From Candidatus Phycosocius bacilliformis (lineage in GTDB: Bacteria > Pseudomonadota > Alphaproteobacteria > Caulobacterales > Aquidulcibacteraceae), in contig NZ_BFBR01000009.1 in assembly GCF_003112735.1 (NCBI RefSeq), forward strand, positions 1 to 64,000: a stretch of DNA of 64,000 nt, given 5' to 3'. The position numbers and the translations under genes are program-made. The notes under the pieces are model-generated. The model was not told where the DNA came from, did not search any database, and worked only from the letters and a program-made list of their open reading frames with translations. This document shows, one piece after another, positions 8,692 through 16,816 of this stretch (positions are counted from its first letter, which is position 1; each line of letters opens with the position of its first letter).

Positions 8692-9603
8692 ATGCCTCTA
8701 TTCCCCTTTCCAGATCGGCGTGCTGCGTTGGGATTGCTTTTGGCTGGTACAAGTCAGTTTGCGGGCTCGACTATGCAGACAGCGGCCAAGTCGCTTAAGG
8801 CTCTCGAAGCTGAGGCTGGGGGTCGCCTAGGAGTCTCTATTCTGGATACATCGAACGGTGAACTCGTTGGACATCGCCAAAATGAGCGCTTTGCGTTGTG
8901 TTCAACTTTCAAACTTATCCTTGCTGCGGAAGTGCTGCGCGATATTGATCTTGGCCTACTGCAAAGGGATCAATTTGTTTCCTATAATCAATCTGACATG
9001 GTGCCACATGCGCCGGTCACGCAAGCGCACCTTGCTGAAGGTGGGATGAGGCTGATTGACCTAGCACGAGCAACGCAGGTTACCAGCGATAATCCTGCTG
9101 CCAATCTATTAATCCGCCTCCTTGGTGGCCCTCAAGCTGTGACCCGCCGCTTTCGAGAGGCTGGAGATCGCGTGACCCGACTGGATCGATATGAGCCTAT
9201 GCTAAATCTCGTGGAACCAGGCTCCCAGTTTGATACCACATCGCCCGCGGCGATGGCGCGACTCGTTGCGCGCTATTTGATCGGTGATTATTTGTCAGAC
9301 TTGGCTAAGCGCAGCCTTACCGGATGGTTGGTTGAAACCACAACCGGCCTTCGACGCATCCGAGCTGGTTTGCCATCTGGCTGGCGGGCTGGAGACAAAA
9401 CGGGCACCGTTGTTGGTACGAATGGACAAGATTTTTACAATGATGTTGCTATTATATGGCCACCAAGCCACCGCCCCTTGATCGTTGCCGCCTACTATAA
9501 CCCTGCTGTCAGTTCAGCTGAAATCAATCCTCTGCATGAAGCTGTGTTGGCCAGTGTTGGACGCATCGCAACGACAAGGGCTATAATCGGCTGGAAGGCT
9601 TAA
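8692..9603 (+). CDS. bla: class A serine beta-lactamase, probably Tat-exported
   Basis: This 303-residue periplasmic enzyme hydrolyses beta-lactam rings through an acyl-serine intermediate. Every class A signature is present: the nucleophile in CSTFK (Ser71 and Lys74, Ambler 70 and 73), SDN at 132-134 (Ambler 130 loop), the general base in YEPMLN (Glu168, Ambler 166) and KTG at 236-238 (Ambler 234). Cysteine precedes the nucleophile, as in CTX-M and KPC types, but the position matching Ambler 238 is Val, so the carbapenemase 69-238 disulfide is absent. The N-terminus has a twin arginine (DRRAALGLLLAG), suggesting Tat export. ATG 8692 was chosen because the longer frame begins inside tetR. It lies between tetR and a GST gene. 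Confidence 0.95.
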   Translation: MPLFPFPDRRAALGLLLAGTSQFAGSTMQTAAKSLKALEAEAGGRLGVSILDTSNGELVGHRQNERFALCSTFKLILAAEVLRDIDLGLLQRDQFVSYNQSDMVPHAPVTQAHLAEGGMRLIDLARATQVTSDNPAANLLIRLLGGPQAVTRRFREAGDRVTRLDRYEPMLNLVEPGSQFDTTSPAAMARLVARYLIGDYLSDLAKRSLTGWLVETTTGLRRIRAGLPSGWRAGDKTGTVVGTNGQDFYNDVAIIWPPSHRPLIVAAYYNPAVSSAEINPLHEAVLASVGRIATTRAIIGWKA

Positions 9604-9610
9604 ATCGGTC

Positions 9611-10285
9611 ATGAGCCTTTATCCAATCCTCTACAGCTTTCGTCGCTGCCCTTACGCCATACGGGCTCGGATGGCACTTGCATATGCTGGTGTTGATTTC
9701 GAATTGCGCGAAGTGGCTCTGAAGGCCAAACCGGCACACCTAATCGAAGCTTCCCCGAAAGCAACCGTGCCTGTACTTGTTCTCACCGACGGCCGTGTAA
9801 TCGATCAAAGCCTTAGCATCATGCGCTTTGCCCTGGAATGCTACGATCCGGGGAACTGGCAAGCTGGCTGGAATGGGGACGGGCGGAATCTAATCGCCCA
9901 AACAGATGGCCCATTTAAGCAAAGCCTAGACCGGTACAAATATCCCGCGCGCTTTGGCCTCACCGCTGAAATTGGCCGTTCGGAAGGCCTAGTTTTCCTA
10001 TCCGACCTTGGGACCAAGCTGGCATGCAATTCCTATGTTTTGGGCAACCGCATTTCATTGGTTGATGTAGCGATTTTTCCCTTCGTGCGGCAGTTTGCGG
10101 CGGTTGATCCGGCCTGGTTTGCAGCTCAGGACTTACCGCATTTGCACCGTTGGCTATCTGAATTGATCGGGTCTGATTTGTTTGGCCATGTGATGACCCG
10201 TTATCCCACATGGTGCCCGGGTGATGAGCCGGTGATATTCCCCCGATTTAGGGACCGCGTCCCTGCCGGAACAAACGGGCAATAA
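9611..10285 (+). CDS. glutathione S-transferase family protein
   Basis: This 224-residue protein has an N-terminal thioredoxin-like domain with CPYA at residues 13-16 and the cis-proline motif ATVPVLVL, then the acidic-Ser turn QSLSI that binds the glutathione gamma-glutamyl group. An all-helical C-terminal domain follows. The active-site cysteine suggests an omega/beta-like or glutaredoxin-like GST (thiol transfer or dehalogenation) rather than a Tyr/Ser class. It starts eight bases after the beta-lactamase stop and probably shares its mRNA. Together with the pump it suggests a detoxification locus, but its substrate is unknown. Confidence 0.88.
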   Translation: MSLYPILYSFRRCPYAIRARMALAYAGVDFELREVALKAKPAHLIEASPKATVPVLVLTDGRVIDQSLSIMRFALECYDPGNWQAGWNGDGRNLIAQTDGPFKQSLDRYKYPARFGLTAEIGRSEGLVFLSDLGTKLACNSYVLGNRISLVDVAIFPFVRQFAAVDPAWFAAQDLPHLHRWLSELIGSDLFGHVMTRYPTWCPGDEPVIFPRFRDRVPAGTNGQ

Positions 10286-10313
10286 CCGTCAAGGCCGCAA
10301 TTTTCCCATCTGC

Positions 10314-10730
10314 TTAGTGGACTGGGATGCCGCGTGCCTTTAGCGCTTCGATGAATGCTTTGGATGAGCCGAAGCAATAGCCGGGAATGCGGTAGGAGGG
10401 TCGATGCTTCAGATCGAGCCATAGGCTAGGCTGACCGTCAGAGAAGCTCTTAACACGCACCTGGGTAATCTCGCTCAGACCAAATCGCTCCTCCCAATTG
10501 TCCTTGAATAGATGCAGGCTCGATTGGCTGAGTGCTAGACCGCTGCGACTATTTGTGATCAGCATGATTAGGGTCATCAGTCCTGCCGATCCAACTGGTA
10601 CGAGGAAATACCATGGCGCATTGTGAGCGAGTCCCACGCCAATCATGATTAGGCTTATGACCGTGGCGAGATATACCGCCGGGCGACGACCGCGCTGTTC
10701 GAATACATAATCTTGCATCGGCTGGCTCAT
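10314..10730 (-). CDS. small membrane protein with a possible PH-like C-terminal domain
   Basis: This 138-residue protein has two hydrophobic segments near the N-terminus (about residues 20-55) and a soluble domain with alternating strands (LALSQSSLHLF, ITQVRVKSF, SLWLDLKHRPSYRIP). That layout resembles small bacterial proteins with a PH-like fold next to two membrane helices; this is my reading of the pattern, not a search result. The chosen ATG overlaps the stop of the upstream gene (ATGA), indicating a two-gene operon. No function can be assigned. Confidence 0.6.
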   Translation of the reverse strand: MSQPMQDYVFEQRGRRPAVYLATVISLIMIGVGLAHNAPWYFLVPVGSAGLMTLIMLITNSRSGLALSQSSLHLFKDNWEERFGLSEITQVRVKSFSDGQPSLWLDLKHRPSYRIPGYCFGSSKAFIEALKARGIPVH

Positions 10731-11755
10731 TCCCGCTCTTCCTTCCAAACCTGCTCACATATATCGCTGGTCAAAAGCGTGTTTTGGAGCCAGTCATTTT
10801 CCGGATGTGCCAAGCCTACATAGTGGCGAGCTTCCTCCAATTGCCTCTTCTGGCAAGAGGCCCGCTCGAAAAACCGCCGGTTACGTTCAACAGGAAAACG
10901 CGAATAGACATCCAGCATTGACTGGCGCAGCACCGACCATCGCGAAACCTGCTGAATGAGTTGACAGTCGCAAGAATCCATCTGCCAGAGAAGTCGGACA
11001 TACATACCAGTCCCCTCGGTGGCGCGTGCCTTGTCCATCGCATAGCGGGCGAAAGATTCCATCTCTTCGGCACTTCCCCCCCATTGAGGCATGAAGGACC
11101 AAAAAGCACTGGAATATGTGCGCAAATAGGCCGGTTCGCGTTCTGTTGCCTCGTCCAGAAACGCTTGATAGGCCTCACCTGTAACGCCCAGCCCGCGATA
11201 AATACTCGCGGCCACAGCATAATATTCAGGATCACGTGAGGCCATCGCTTTGTGTCTTTCAAGTAAAGTGCTTGCGCGTGTCAGGGTTTTATAGAAGTGG
11301 TCCCAGTCCACATTGAGAGAACTCGCGTCACGGTAACACCAGGCTGTCCACTCCAGTAACTTTGCTTGTACGATCACTGGTGCAGGGTTGTTTGGATGTT
11401 CGGTTTGCCACTGGTCCACAAAGTTAGCTTTTTCCGCTTTGCAATTCTGGCCAGCGCGCAGACCTTCGGACAAATAGCCATCGAGTGCCTGATAAAAGAG
11501 ATCCAATTCCCATACGCCGCTTGGCGTGCGTGAGCGAGTTAGGCGGAAACGTTCTTCCATCGCGCTCAGCGTGTCAAAATCGCGAGCGTCGACAGATGCT
11601 TTGATGGTGTCGAATAGTTTCCGTCGGATCGGGATTTCAGCGTCTGGAATGGCTGCAACCACTGGGGCTGCTTGAGGCTGGGCTCGAGCCGTCATCGATA
11701 TTGGACCGAGCAATCCGATCAGGACCAAACATGCCGTGATAAGAAACCTATCCAT
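10727..11755 (-). CDS. secreted helical-repeat protein of unknown function
   Basis: This 342-residue protein has a signal peptide (hydrophobic core about residues 6-22, cleavage near ARAQP). The mature part is all-helical and reads like TPR-type or DUF4034-like repeats, for example DARDFDTLSAMEERF, YRGLGVTGEAYQAFLDEAT and CQKRQLEEARHYVGLA. Six cysteines occur in the mature part, including CDC. It lies upstream of, and is translationally coupled to, a small membrane protein, so the pair may act together in the periplasm. No enzymatic motif is visible. Its start lies 62 bases beyond the cysN stop on the same strand, so it might be a downstream member of the cys transcript. Confidence 0.6.
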   Translation of the reverse strand: MDRFLITACLVLIGLLGPISMTARAQPQAAPVVAAIPDAEIPIRRKLFDTIKASVDARDFDTLSAMEERFRLTRSRTPSGVWELDLFYQALDGYLSEGLRAGQNCKAEKANFVDQWQTEHPNNPAPVIVQAKLLEWTAWCYRDASSLNVDWDHFYKTLTRASTLLERHKAMASRDPEYYAVAASIYRGLGVTGEAYQAFLDEATEREPAYLRTYSSAFWSFMPQWGGSAEEMESFARYAMDKARATEGTGMYVRLLWQMDSCDCQLIQQVSRWSVLRQSMLDVYSRFPVERNRRFFERASCQKRQLEEARHYVGLAHPENDWLQNTLLTSDICEQVWKEERE

Positions 11756-11817
11756 CCTGCCCCCAGAGCAGTCACCAGAACACGCCTCTACTTTAAACCA
11801 AACTGATTGATCGAGGC

Positions 11818-13122
11818 TTACCCGACTGGCTCAAATGATGGTTGATTGAAGGCCTCGGTGCTGCGGATCATCCCTGCAGCAGCGGTCTGGTTGGTGGTTG
11901 GGTCCACCAGTATGAACGCCCCGGTCTTGGGATTAGCAGCGAACAGATCGCCAAGGATCGGATTCTGGGTCTGGATTTCGACCAAGGCAATATCATTGAG
12001 TTTAAGCCCTTCGCCGCCACGCACTTCGGTCAGATCAACCATGTCGCGCACATGCAGGATGGAATTGATGCGGGCTGAGGGGCTGGCCGTGCCTTGCTGC
12101 AGCACATAGCGACGGCCAGGGCTCCAGGCTTGGTCATCCAGCCAGCACAGATCGGCCACGAGCCGGTTGACATAGACAGCCGCCCCGTCGCTCAACACAT
12201 CACCCCGGGCGGCATCAACCTCCTCATCGAGATAGAGCGTGACCGACAGGCCCGCTTCAGCCTCAAGCAGGCTCTGATCATAGGTTTCAATGCCTGAAAT
12301 GTGCGCCTTGACCTTGTGAGGGCCAATGGTGACCTCATCGCCAATTCTGACACGTCCGGTCTCGATCCGTCCGGCATATCCGCGCCGGGCGCTGTGCGTA
12401 TGGCCATCAACCCGCACGACACGCTGGATTGGGAAGCGCAAGGGCAGGTCACTGAGATCGGTCCCCCCGCCGTGTTGCTGCAAGATCTGGATCAGGCTGG
12501 GACCCTGATACCAGGCCGCTGTCTGCTCGCGGTGGACAACATTATCCCCCGACCGCGCATTGATTGGCACAATGGCAGGATCAGCGATGCCAAGGCTGCG
12601 GCTGAGCCGCTTCAGGCTTTCTGCGGCGTCGCCAAAGGCGCTTTGGGACCAGTTCACCAAATCCATTTTGTTGACGGCGAACACCACTTTCAGACCCAGA
12701 AGATGGGCGATGGTGGCATGTCTGCGGGTCTGGACTTTCAAATGGCCCCGATTAAGCCGTGAAACATCAACCAGAACAATGGCCACATCGGCATTGCTGG
12801 CCCCGGTCACCATGTTGCGGGTATATTGCTCATGGCCTGGGGCATCGATTACGATGAAGGAGGTCTCAGGCGTGGCAAAATAGCGATAGGCCACATCAAT
12901 GGTGATGCCCTGTTCGCGTTCGCTCTCAAGCCCGTCGGTCACAAAGGACAAATCAAGGTCTCCTGCCTCCGCCCGGCTGAACCGGGCATTGGCAAGGGCA
13001 TTAACCTGATCACTCATCAGGGCTTTGGAATCATGCAGGATGCGCCCGATCAGAGTAGACTTGCCGTCATCAACGCTGCCGGCGGTCACGATGCGCACGA
13101 GGCGATTATGGGCCTGGGTCAT
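11818..13122 (-). CDS. cysN: sulfate adenylyltransferase subunit 1 (GTPase)
   Basis: This 434-residue cytoplasmic GTPase subunit of ATP sulfurylase uses GTP hydrolysis to drive formation of adenosine 5'-phosphosulfate (APS) from sulfate and ATP. The P-loop AGSVDDGKST, switch motif DAPGHEQYTRNM and NKMDLV guanine-specificity motif are all present, followed by EF-Tu-like beta-barrel domains. At this length it ends after the barrels and lacks the C-terminal APS-kinase (CysC) domain of CysNC fusions. Its ATG overlaps the cysD stop by one base (TGATG), which fits their obligate CysDN complex. Confidence 0.96.
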   Translation of the reverse strand: MTQAHNRLVRIVTAGSVDDGKSTLIGRILHDSKALMSDQVNALANARFSRAEAGDLDLSFVTDGLESEREQGITIDVAYRYFATPETSFIVIDAPGHEQYTRNMVTGASNADVAIVLVDVSRLNRGHLKVQTRRHATIAHLLGLKVVFAVNKMDLVNWSQSAFGDAAESLKRLSRSLGIADPAIVPINARSGDNVVHREQTAAWYQGPSLIQILQQHGGGTDLSDLPLRFPIQRVVRVDGHTHSARRGYAGRIETGRVRIGDEVTIGPHKVKAHISGIETYDQSLLEAEAGLSVTLYLDEEVDAARGDVLSDGAAVYVNRLVADLCWLDDQAWSPGRRYVLQQGTASPSARINSILHVRDMVDLTEVRGGEGLKLNDIALVEIQTQNPILGDLFAANPKTGAFILVDPTTNQTAAAGMIRSTEAFNQPSFEPVG

Positions 13123-14030
13123 CAGAAATAGCCTTCTTTTTTGCGGCGCTCCATGGCGGCTTCATTGACCTTATCATCAAGCCGGGTTGCCCCGCGTTCG
13201 GACAAGGTGCTCTGCCGGGTTTCCGCAATAATGTCTGCAACGCTTGTGGCCTGGCTTTCGATGGGGCAGGTGCAGGTCATGTCGCCGACAGTGCGAAAGC
13301 GCACCATACGCTCTTCGACATGTTCACCCTCAGCTTCTGGGGTGACTGGGGTGACAGGGCGCCACAAATCGCCATCGCGGACGACCCGGCGCATGTGGGC
13401 GAAATAGAGATCGGGCAAGGCGATTTTCTCGCGCTCGATATAGGTCCAGATGTCAAGCTCGGTCCAATTAGACAGCGGAAAGACGCGGAAATTCTCGCCT
13501 GCATGCAATCGGCCATTGTAAAGGTCCCAGAGTTCAGGCCGCTGCGATTTGGGGTTCCAAGCCCCAAACGCATCACGATGGCTGAATACGCGCTCCTTGG
13601 CGCGGGCTTTGTCCTCATCGCGCCGGGCACCGCCAAGCAGAAGATCAAAGCCATGGGTTTCGATGGCTTCCAGCAATGTCACGGCTTGGGCAGCGTTGCG
13701 GCTGGCCAGCGGGGAAGCCAAGCGCACACTGCCGCGCTGGATTGAGTCTTCCACATGAGCGACAATCAGACGCTCTTCCAGACGGCGCGCAGTCGCATCC
13801 CGGAAGTCGGTAACCCCCTCAAAATTGTGCCCTGTATCCACATGCAGCAGTGGGAATGGCAATTTTTCAGGCCGAAAGGCCTTGAGTGCCAAATGGAGCA
13901 AGACGGCGCTGTCCTTACCGCCTGAAAACAGCAAGGCTGGATTGCGGCTTTGGGCGGCTGCTTCCCGCAGAATATAAATGGCTTCAGATTCAAGCCGGTC
14001 GAGATGCAGAAGGCGGCTAAAAAAGGTCAT
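13122..14030 (-). CDS. cysD: sulfate adenylyltransferase subunit 2
   Basis: This 302-residue catalytic subunit of ATP sulfurylase transfers the adenylyl group of ATP to sulfate. The ATP-pyrophosphatase PP-loop SGGKDS is at residues 36-41. Family blocks DTGHNFEG, LLGGARRDEDKARAKER, NWTELDIW and the C-terminal ERRKKEGYF are present. It is placed between cysH and cysN in one same-strand operon. Usual full length, with no anomaly. Confidence 0.96.
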   Translation of the reverse strand: MTFFSRLLHLDRLESEAIYILREAAAQSRNPALLFSGGKDSAVLLHLALKAFRPEKLPFPLLHVDTGHNFEGVTDFRDATARRLEERLIVAHVEDSIQRGSVRLASPLASRNAAQAVTLLEAIETHGFDLLLGGARRDEDKARAKERVFSHRDAFGAWNPKSQRPELWDLYNGRLHAGENFRVFPLSNWTELDIWTYIEREKIALPDLYFAHMRRVVRDGDLWRPVTPVTPEAEGEHVEERMVRFRTVGDMTCTCPIESQATSVADIIAETRQSTLSERGATRLDDKVNEAAMERRKKEGYF

Positions 14031-14057
14031 TGTTTTGGGTCCAGTTGGTTGGGCGGC

Positions 14058-14094
14058 GGCACTTGGTTAGGTACTTGCTTGGGGCACTTGGTTA
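14058..14094. repeat. short direct repeat in the cysH-cysD spacer
   Basis: The 12-mer GGCACTTGGTTA occurs at 14058-14069 and 14083-14094, with a degraded third copy between them. The second copy contains the cysH stop codon. The spacer looks like the product of small tandem duplications; no function is suggested. Confidence 0.6.
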
Positions 14095-14874
14095 CACGGC
14101 GGAGACGGGGCTGTTGTCTGAAATGGGGGTGTGCAGGCCACATTCTTTGGTATCGGCGGTTTCCCACCACCAACGCCCATCGCGGGCATGTTCGCCGGGG
14201 CGTATCGCGCGGGTGCACGGGTCACATCCGATCGACACATAGCCGCGCGCATGCAACGGGTTGAGCGGCACATCAAAGCGGTCGGCATAGGCCAGCACAT
14301 CATCCCACTGCCAGTCCGCCAGCGGATTGAACTTGATCAGCCCGTGGGCTGTGTCCCCTTCGCGCTGCTCCAGCCGCTCGCGTGTCAGCGCCTGATCCCG
14401 GCGCTGCCCGGTTATCCACGCGTGATAGCCCGCAAGCGCACGGCCCAGGGGTTGGGACTTGCGAACCCGACAACAGGCCTGGCGCGCCTCAAGGCTTTCA
14501 TAGAAACCATTCTTGCCGAACGCGCCGATATAATCGGCCACAGCCTCTGCCTCTGGCTCAAACACACGCAACTTCAGCCCGTAGCGCGTCTCGGTCCGAG
14601 CTATCATGGTCAAAGTGTCAGGATGAAGGCGGCCGGTCTCCAATGTGAAAATGTCGATCGAGAGGCCAAGCCGAGCAATCACATCGGTCAACACCATGTC
14701 TTCGGCGGATAGGGAACTGGCGAGCGTTGTCGGTCCCTGACGGTCAATATCAGCAAGACGGGCCTCAAGCTCTGCAATAAGTTGGTCCAGTCGCGCTGCC
14801 GAGGGCTCTGGCACCGAAACCGGTTTGGCGTCGTCCCGTTTGACGTCTTTATGTGTCCGATCGAGCAGGATCAT
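14092..14874 (-). CDS. cysH: assimilatory APS reductase (CysH family, 4Fe-4S type)
   Basis: This 260-residue enzyme reduces activated sulfate to sulfite with thioredoxin electrons. It carries the two cysteine pairs that ligate a [4Fe-4S] cluster in APS-type reductases (ACCRVRK and GCDPC) and the C-terminal catalytic ECGLH. The adenylyl-binding ASSLSAEDMV and LETGRLHPDT blocks are also present. The cluster cysteines, with no cysC in the locus, favour APS over PAPS as substrate. I chose ATG 14874 because the longer frame (from 14949) would run into the conserved repeat at 14944-14963. It is the first gene of the leftward cysH-cysD-cysN operon, divergent from cysI. Confidence 0.93.
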   Translation of the reverse strand: MILLDRTHKDVKRDDAKPVSVPEPSAARLDQLIAELEARLADIDRQGPTTLASSLSAEDMVLTDVIARLGLSIDIFTLETGRLHPDTLTMIARTETRYGLKLRVFEPEAEAVADYIGAFGKNGFYESLEARQACCRVRKSQPLGRALAGYHAWITGQRRDQALTRERLEQREGDTAHGLIKFNPLADWQWDDVLAYADRFDVPLNPLHARGYVSIGCDPCTRAIRPGEHARDGRWWWETADTKECGLHTPISDNSPVSAV

Positions 14875-14943
14875 GGCATGCCTGACTTTCCCAATGCGCC
14901 AGAACAGCTGGTCGCGTCCTGATCGACATAGGCAGTCCGGCTT

Positions 14944-15062
14944 CCTCAAACGACAGATTGAGGCTTCACCATGCCATTAGCAAACCTAACGAGAGCCACG
15001 CTTCACCGCCTAGTTTAAGGATTTCTGCGCCAATCATCAGAACTTCTAAACGACATGTTGAG
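14944..15062. promoter_or_regulatory. duplicated 15-bp element in the divergent cysH/cysI control region
   Basis: AAACGACAGATTGAG (14948-14962) recurs as AAACGACATGTTGAG (15048-15062): 13 of 15 bases match, at a start-to-start distance of exactly 100 bases. The first copy lies in the inverted repeat CCTCAA-N8-TTGAGG (14944-14963). Position between divergent sulfur operons suggests a pair of binding sites for a shared sulfur regulator, possibly bridged by a loop. The regulator is unknown. Confidence 0.55.
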
Positions 15063-15124
15063 CAGAGGCGGATTGCGCGCGCGAACTACAGCCCGGATAC
15101 AGGCAGCCACTCAAAGGCCGCCTT

Positions 15125-16816
15125 ATGTACATCTATAATGACATTGACCAAAGTATTGTTGACGCCCGTGTGCGTCAATTTGCTGACCAGACCGATCGCT
15201 ATTTGAGCGGTCGCTTGTCGGAAGACGAGTATAAGCCCTTGCGGCTTCAGAATGGCGTTTATGTCGAGCGGCACTCCCCCTTGTTGCGGATCGCCATTCC
15301 CTATGGACTGCTATCGTCGCGCCAGCTGCGCATGCTGGCCCAGATTGGGCGGGTCTATGATCGGAACTTTGGCCACTTCACCACGCGGCAGAATATCCAA
15401 TTCAATTGGGTGCGGCTCGAAGACGTGCCGAACATCCTCGGCGATCTGGCGACAGTCCAGATGCATGCCATCCAAACCAGTGGCAGCTGTATCCGCAATG
15501 TGACAACAGATCACTTAGCCGGGGTCGCACATGATGAGCGTGTTGACCCCCGCCCCTTAGCAGAACTGATGCGGCAATGGTCGACCTTGAACCCTGAGTT
15601 TGCCTTCCTGCCCCGCAAGTTCAAAGTGGCGTTCAACGGCGCGGTTGAAGACCGGGCAGCCAGTGAAGTCCATGATTTGGCGTTTGAGGTCTATTGCGAT
15701 GAGGCCGGCGAGGTCCGACTGATTGTGAAAGTGGGTGGTGGCCAAGGCCGGACCCCCCGCGTGGCCCCGGTGATCAAGACTGGCCTGCATTGGCGGGACA
15801 TGCTGTCTTATACAGAAGCGGTCCTGCGCACCTATAACCGCTGGGGTCGTCGCGACAATATCTATAAGTCGCGGATCAAAATCCTGGTGGATGCGCTGGG
15901 GGCTGAGCGGTTTTCCGCTGAAGTGGAACAAGAGTTCACCCATCTAGTGGGTGGTCCTGCGACATTGCCTGCTGGTGAATTGGACCGCATGACGGCCTTT
16001 TTTGCTCCACCTGCCTATGTCACGACACCGTCTTGGGACCAGGAAGAGGCCCGGCATCGTCTGGCCGATCCCCGTTTCAATGCGTGGGTCAAGCGCAATG
16101 TTGCCCGCCACAAGCGCGATAATTATGGGGCGGTCACCATCAGTCTCAAGTCGCCGGGCATCGCCCCCGGTGATGCCACCAGCGACCAAATGGATGCAAT
16201 TGCAGATTTGGCGGATCGATATTCATTTGGCCAAATCCGGGTTTCCCATCATCAGAATTTGGTTCTGGCTGATGTGGCGCGCTCTGACCTGTGGGCTTTG
16301 TATCAGGCCCTTGAGGCGTTGAAGTTGGGTGAGCCAAATGTTGGCCTTGCCACAGATGTTATTTGCTGCCCCGGCGGCGATTATTGCGCTTTGGCCAATG
16401 CCAAATCCATCCCGGTTGCGGCGGCGGTGCAGGATGCCCTGGCCCCAAAGGCGCAGGATATTGGCACGCTCGCCATCAAGATGTCGGGCTGCATCAATGC
16501 CTGTGGCCACCACCATGTCGGCCATATCGGTATTCTGGGTGTCGATAAGAAGGATGAGGAATGGTACCAGATCCTGATCGGTGGTCGTACGGACACCCGC
16601 ACGGCCCTAGGTCAGATCATTGGTAAGGCAATCCCGCGAGATGAAGTCGCCCCGACGGTGTCGCGGTTGACCGATTTCTACCTCAACCAGCGTCAGCCCG
16701 GTGAAATCTTTGTCGATGCGGTTGAGCGCCTTGGCAAAGCCGCCTTCCTTGCTGCGGCTTTTCCATCCGAACCAGCCCCTGCCTCCCCCGATCTCAAGCT
16801 CAAGGAAAACGTCTGA
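15125..16816 (+). CDS. cysI: sulfite reductase hemoprotein (siroheme/4Fe-4S)
   Basis: This 563-residue protein catalyses six-electron reduction of sulfite to sulfide. It shows the duplicated nitrite/sulfite reductase layout: ferredoxin-like half-domain, then a siroheme-binding domain with the substrate arginine region FGHFTTRQNIQF, then the second copy. The cluster/siroheme cysteines lie in CCPGGDYCALA and KMSGCINACGHH. No flavoprotein partner (CysJ) is adjacent, so electrons may come from ferredoxin or an unlinked reductase. The ATG lies about 60 bases past the second copy of the control-region repeat. The next gene overlaps its stop by one base (TGATG). Confidence 0.95.
   Translation: MYIYNDIDQSIVDARVRQFADQTDRYLSGRLSEDEYKPLRLQNGVYVERHSPLLRIAIPYGLLSSRQLRMLAQIGRVYDRNFGHFTTRQNIQFNWVRLEDVPNILGDLATVQMHAIQTSGSCIRNVTTDHLAGVAHDERVDPRPLAELMRQWSTLNPEFAFLPRKFKVAFNGAVEDRAASEVHDLAFEVYCDEAGEVRLIVKVGGGQGRTPRVAPVIKTGLHWRDMLSYTEAVLRTYNRWGRRDNIYKSRIKILVDALGAERFSAEVEQEFTHLVGGPATLPAGELDRMTAFFAPPAYVTTPSWDQEEARHRLADPRFNAWVKRNVARHKRDNYGAVTISLKSPGIAPGDATSDQMDAIADLADRYSFGQIRVSHHQNLVLADVARSDLWALYQALEALKLGEPNVGLATDVICCPGGDYCALANAKSIPVAAAVQDALAPKAQDIGTLAIKMSGCINACGHHHVGHIGILGVDKKDEEWYQILIGGRTDTRTALGQIIGKAIPRDEVAPTVSRLTDFYLNQRQPGEIFVDAVERLGKAAFLAAAFPSEPAPASPDLKLKENV

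Noticed and set aside
8692-9603. Carbapenemase of the KPC/SME/NMC type
   Set aside because: Cys precedes the nucleophile, but Val stands where Cys238 would be, so the diagnostic disulfide is absent.
11818-13122. CysNC bifunctional fusion
   Set aside because: The protein ends after the beta-barrel domains, and no APS-kinase P-loop follows.
14058-14094. Attachment-site or CRISPR-like repeat
   Set aside because: There are only two exact copies of 12 bases inside an operon spacer, with no spacer pattern, integrase or element boundary.
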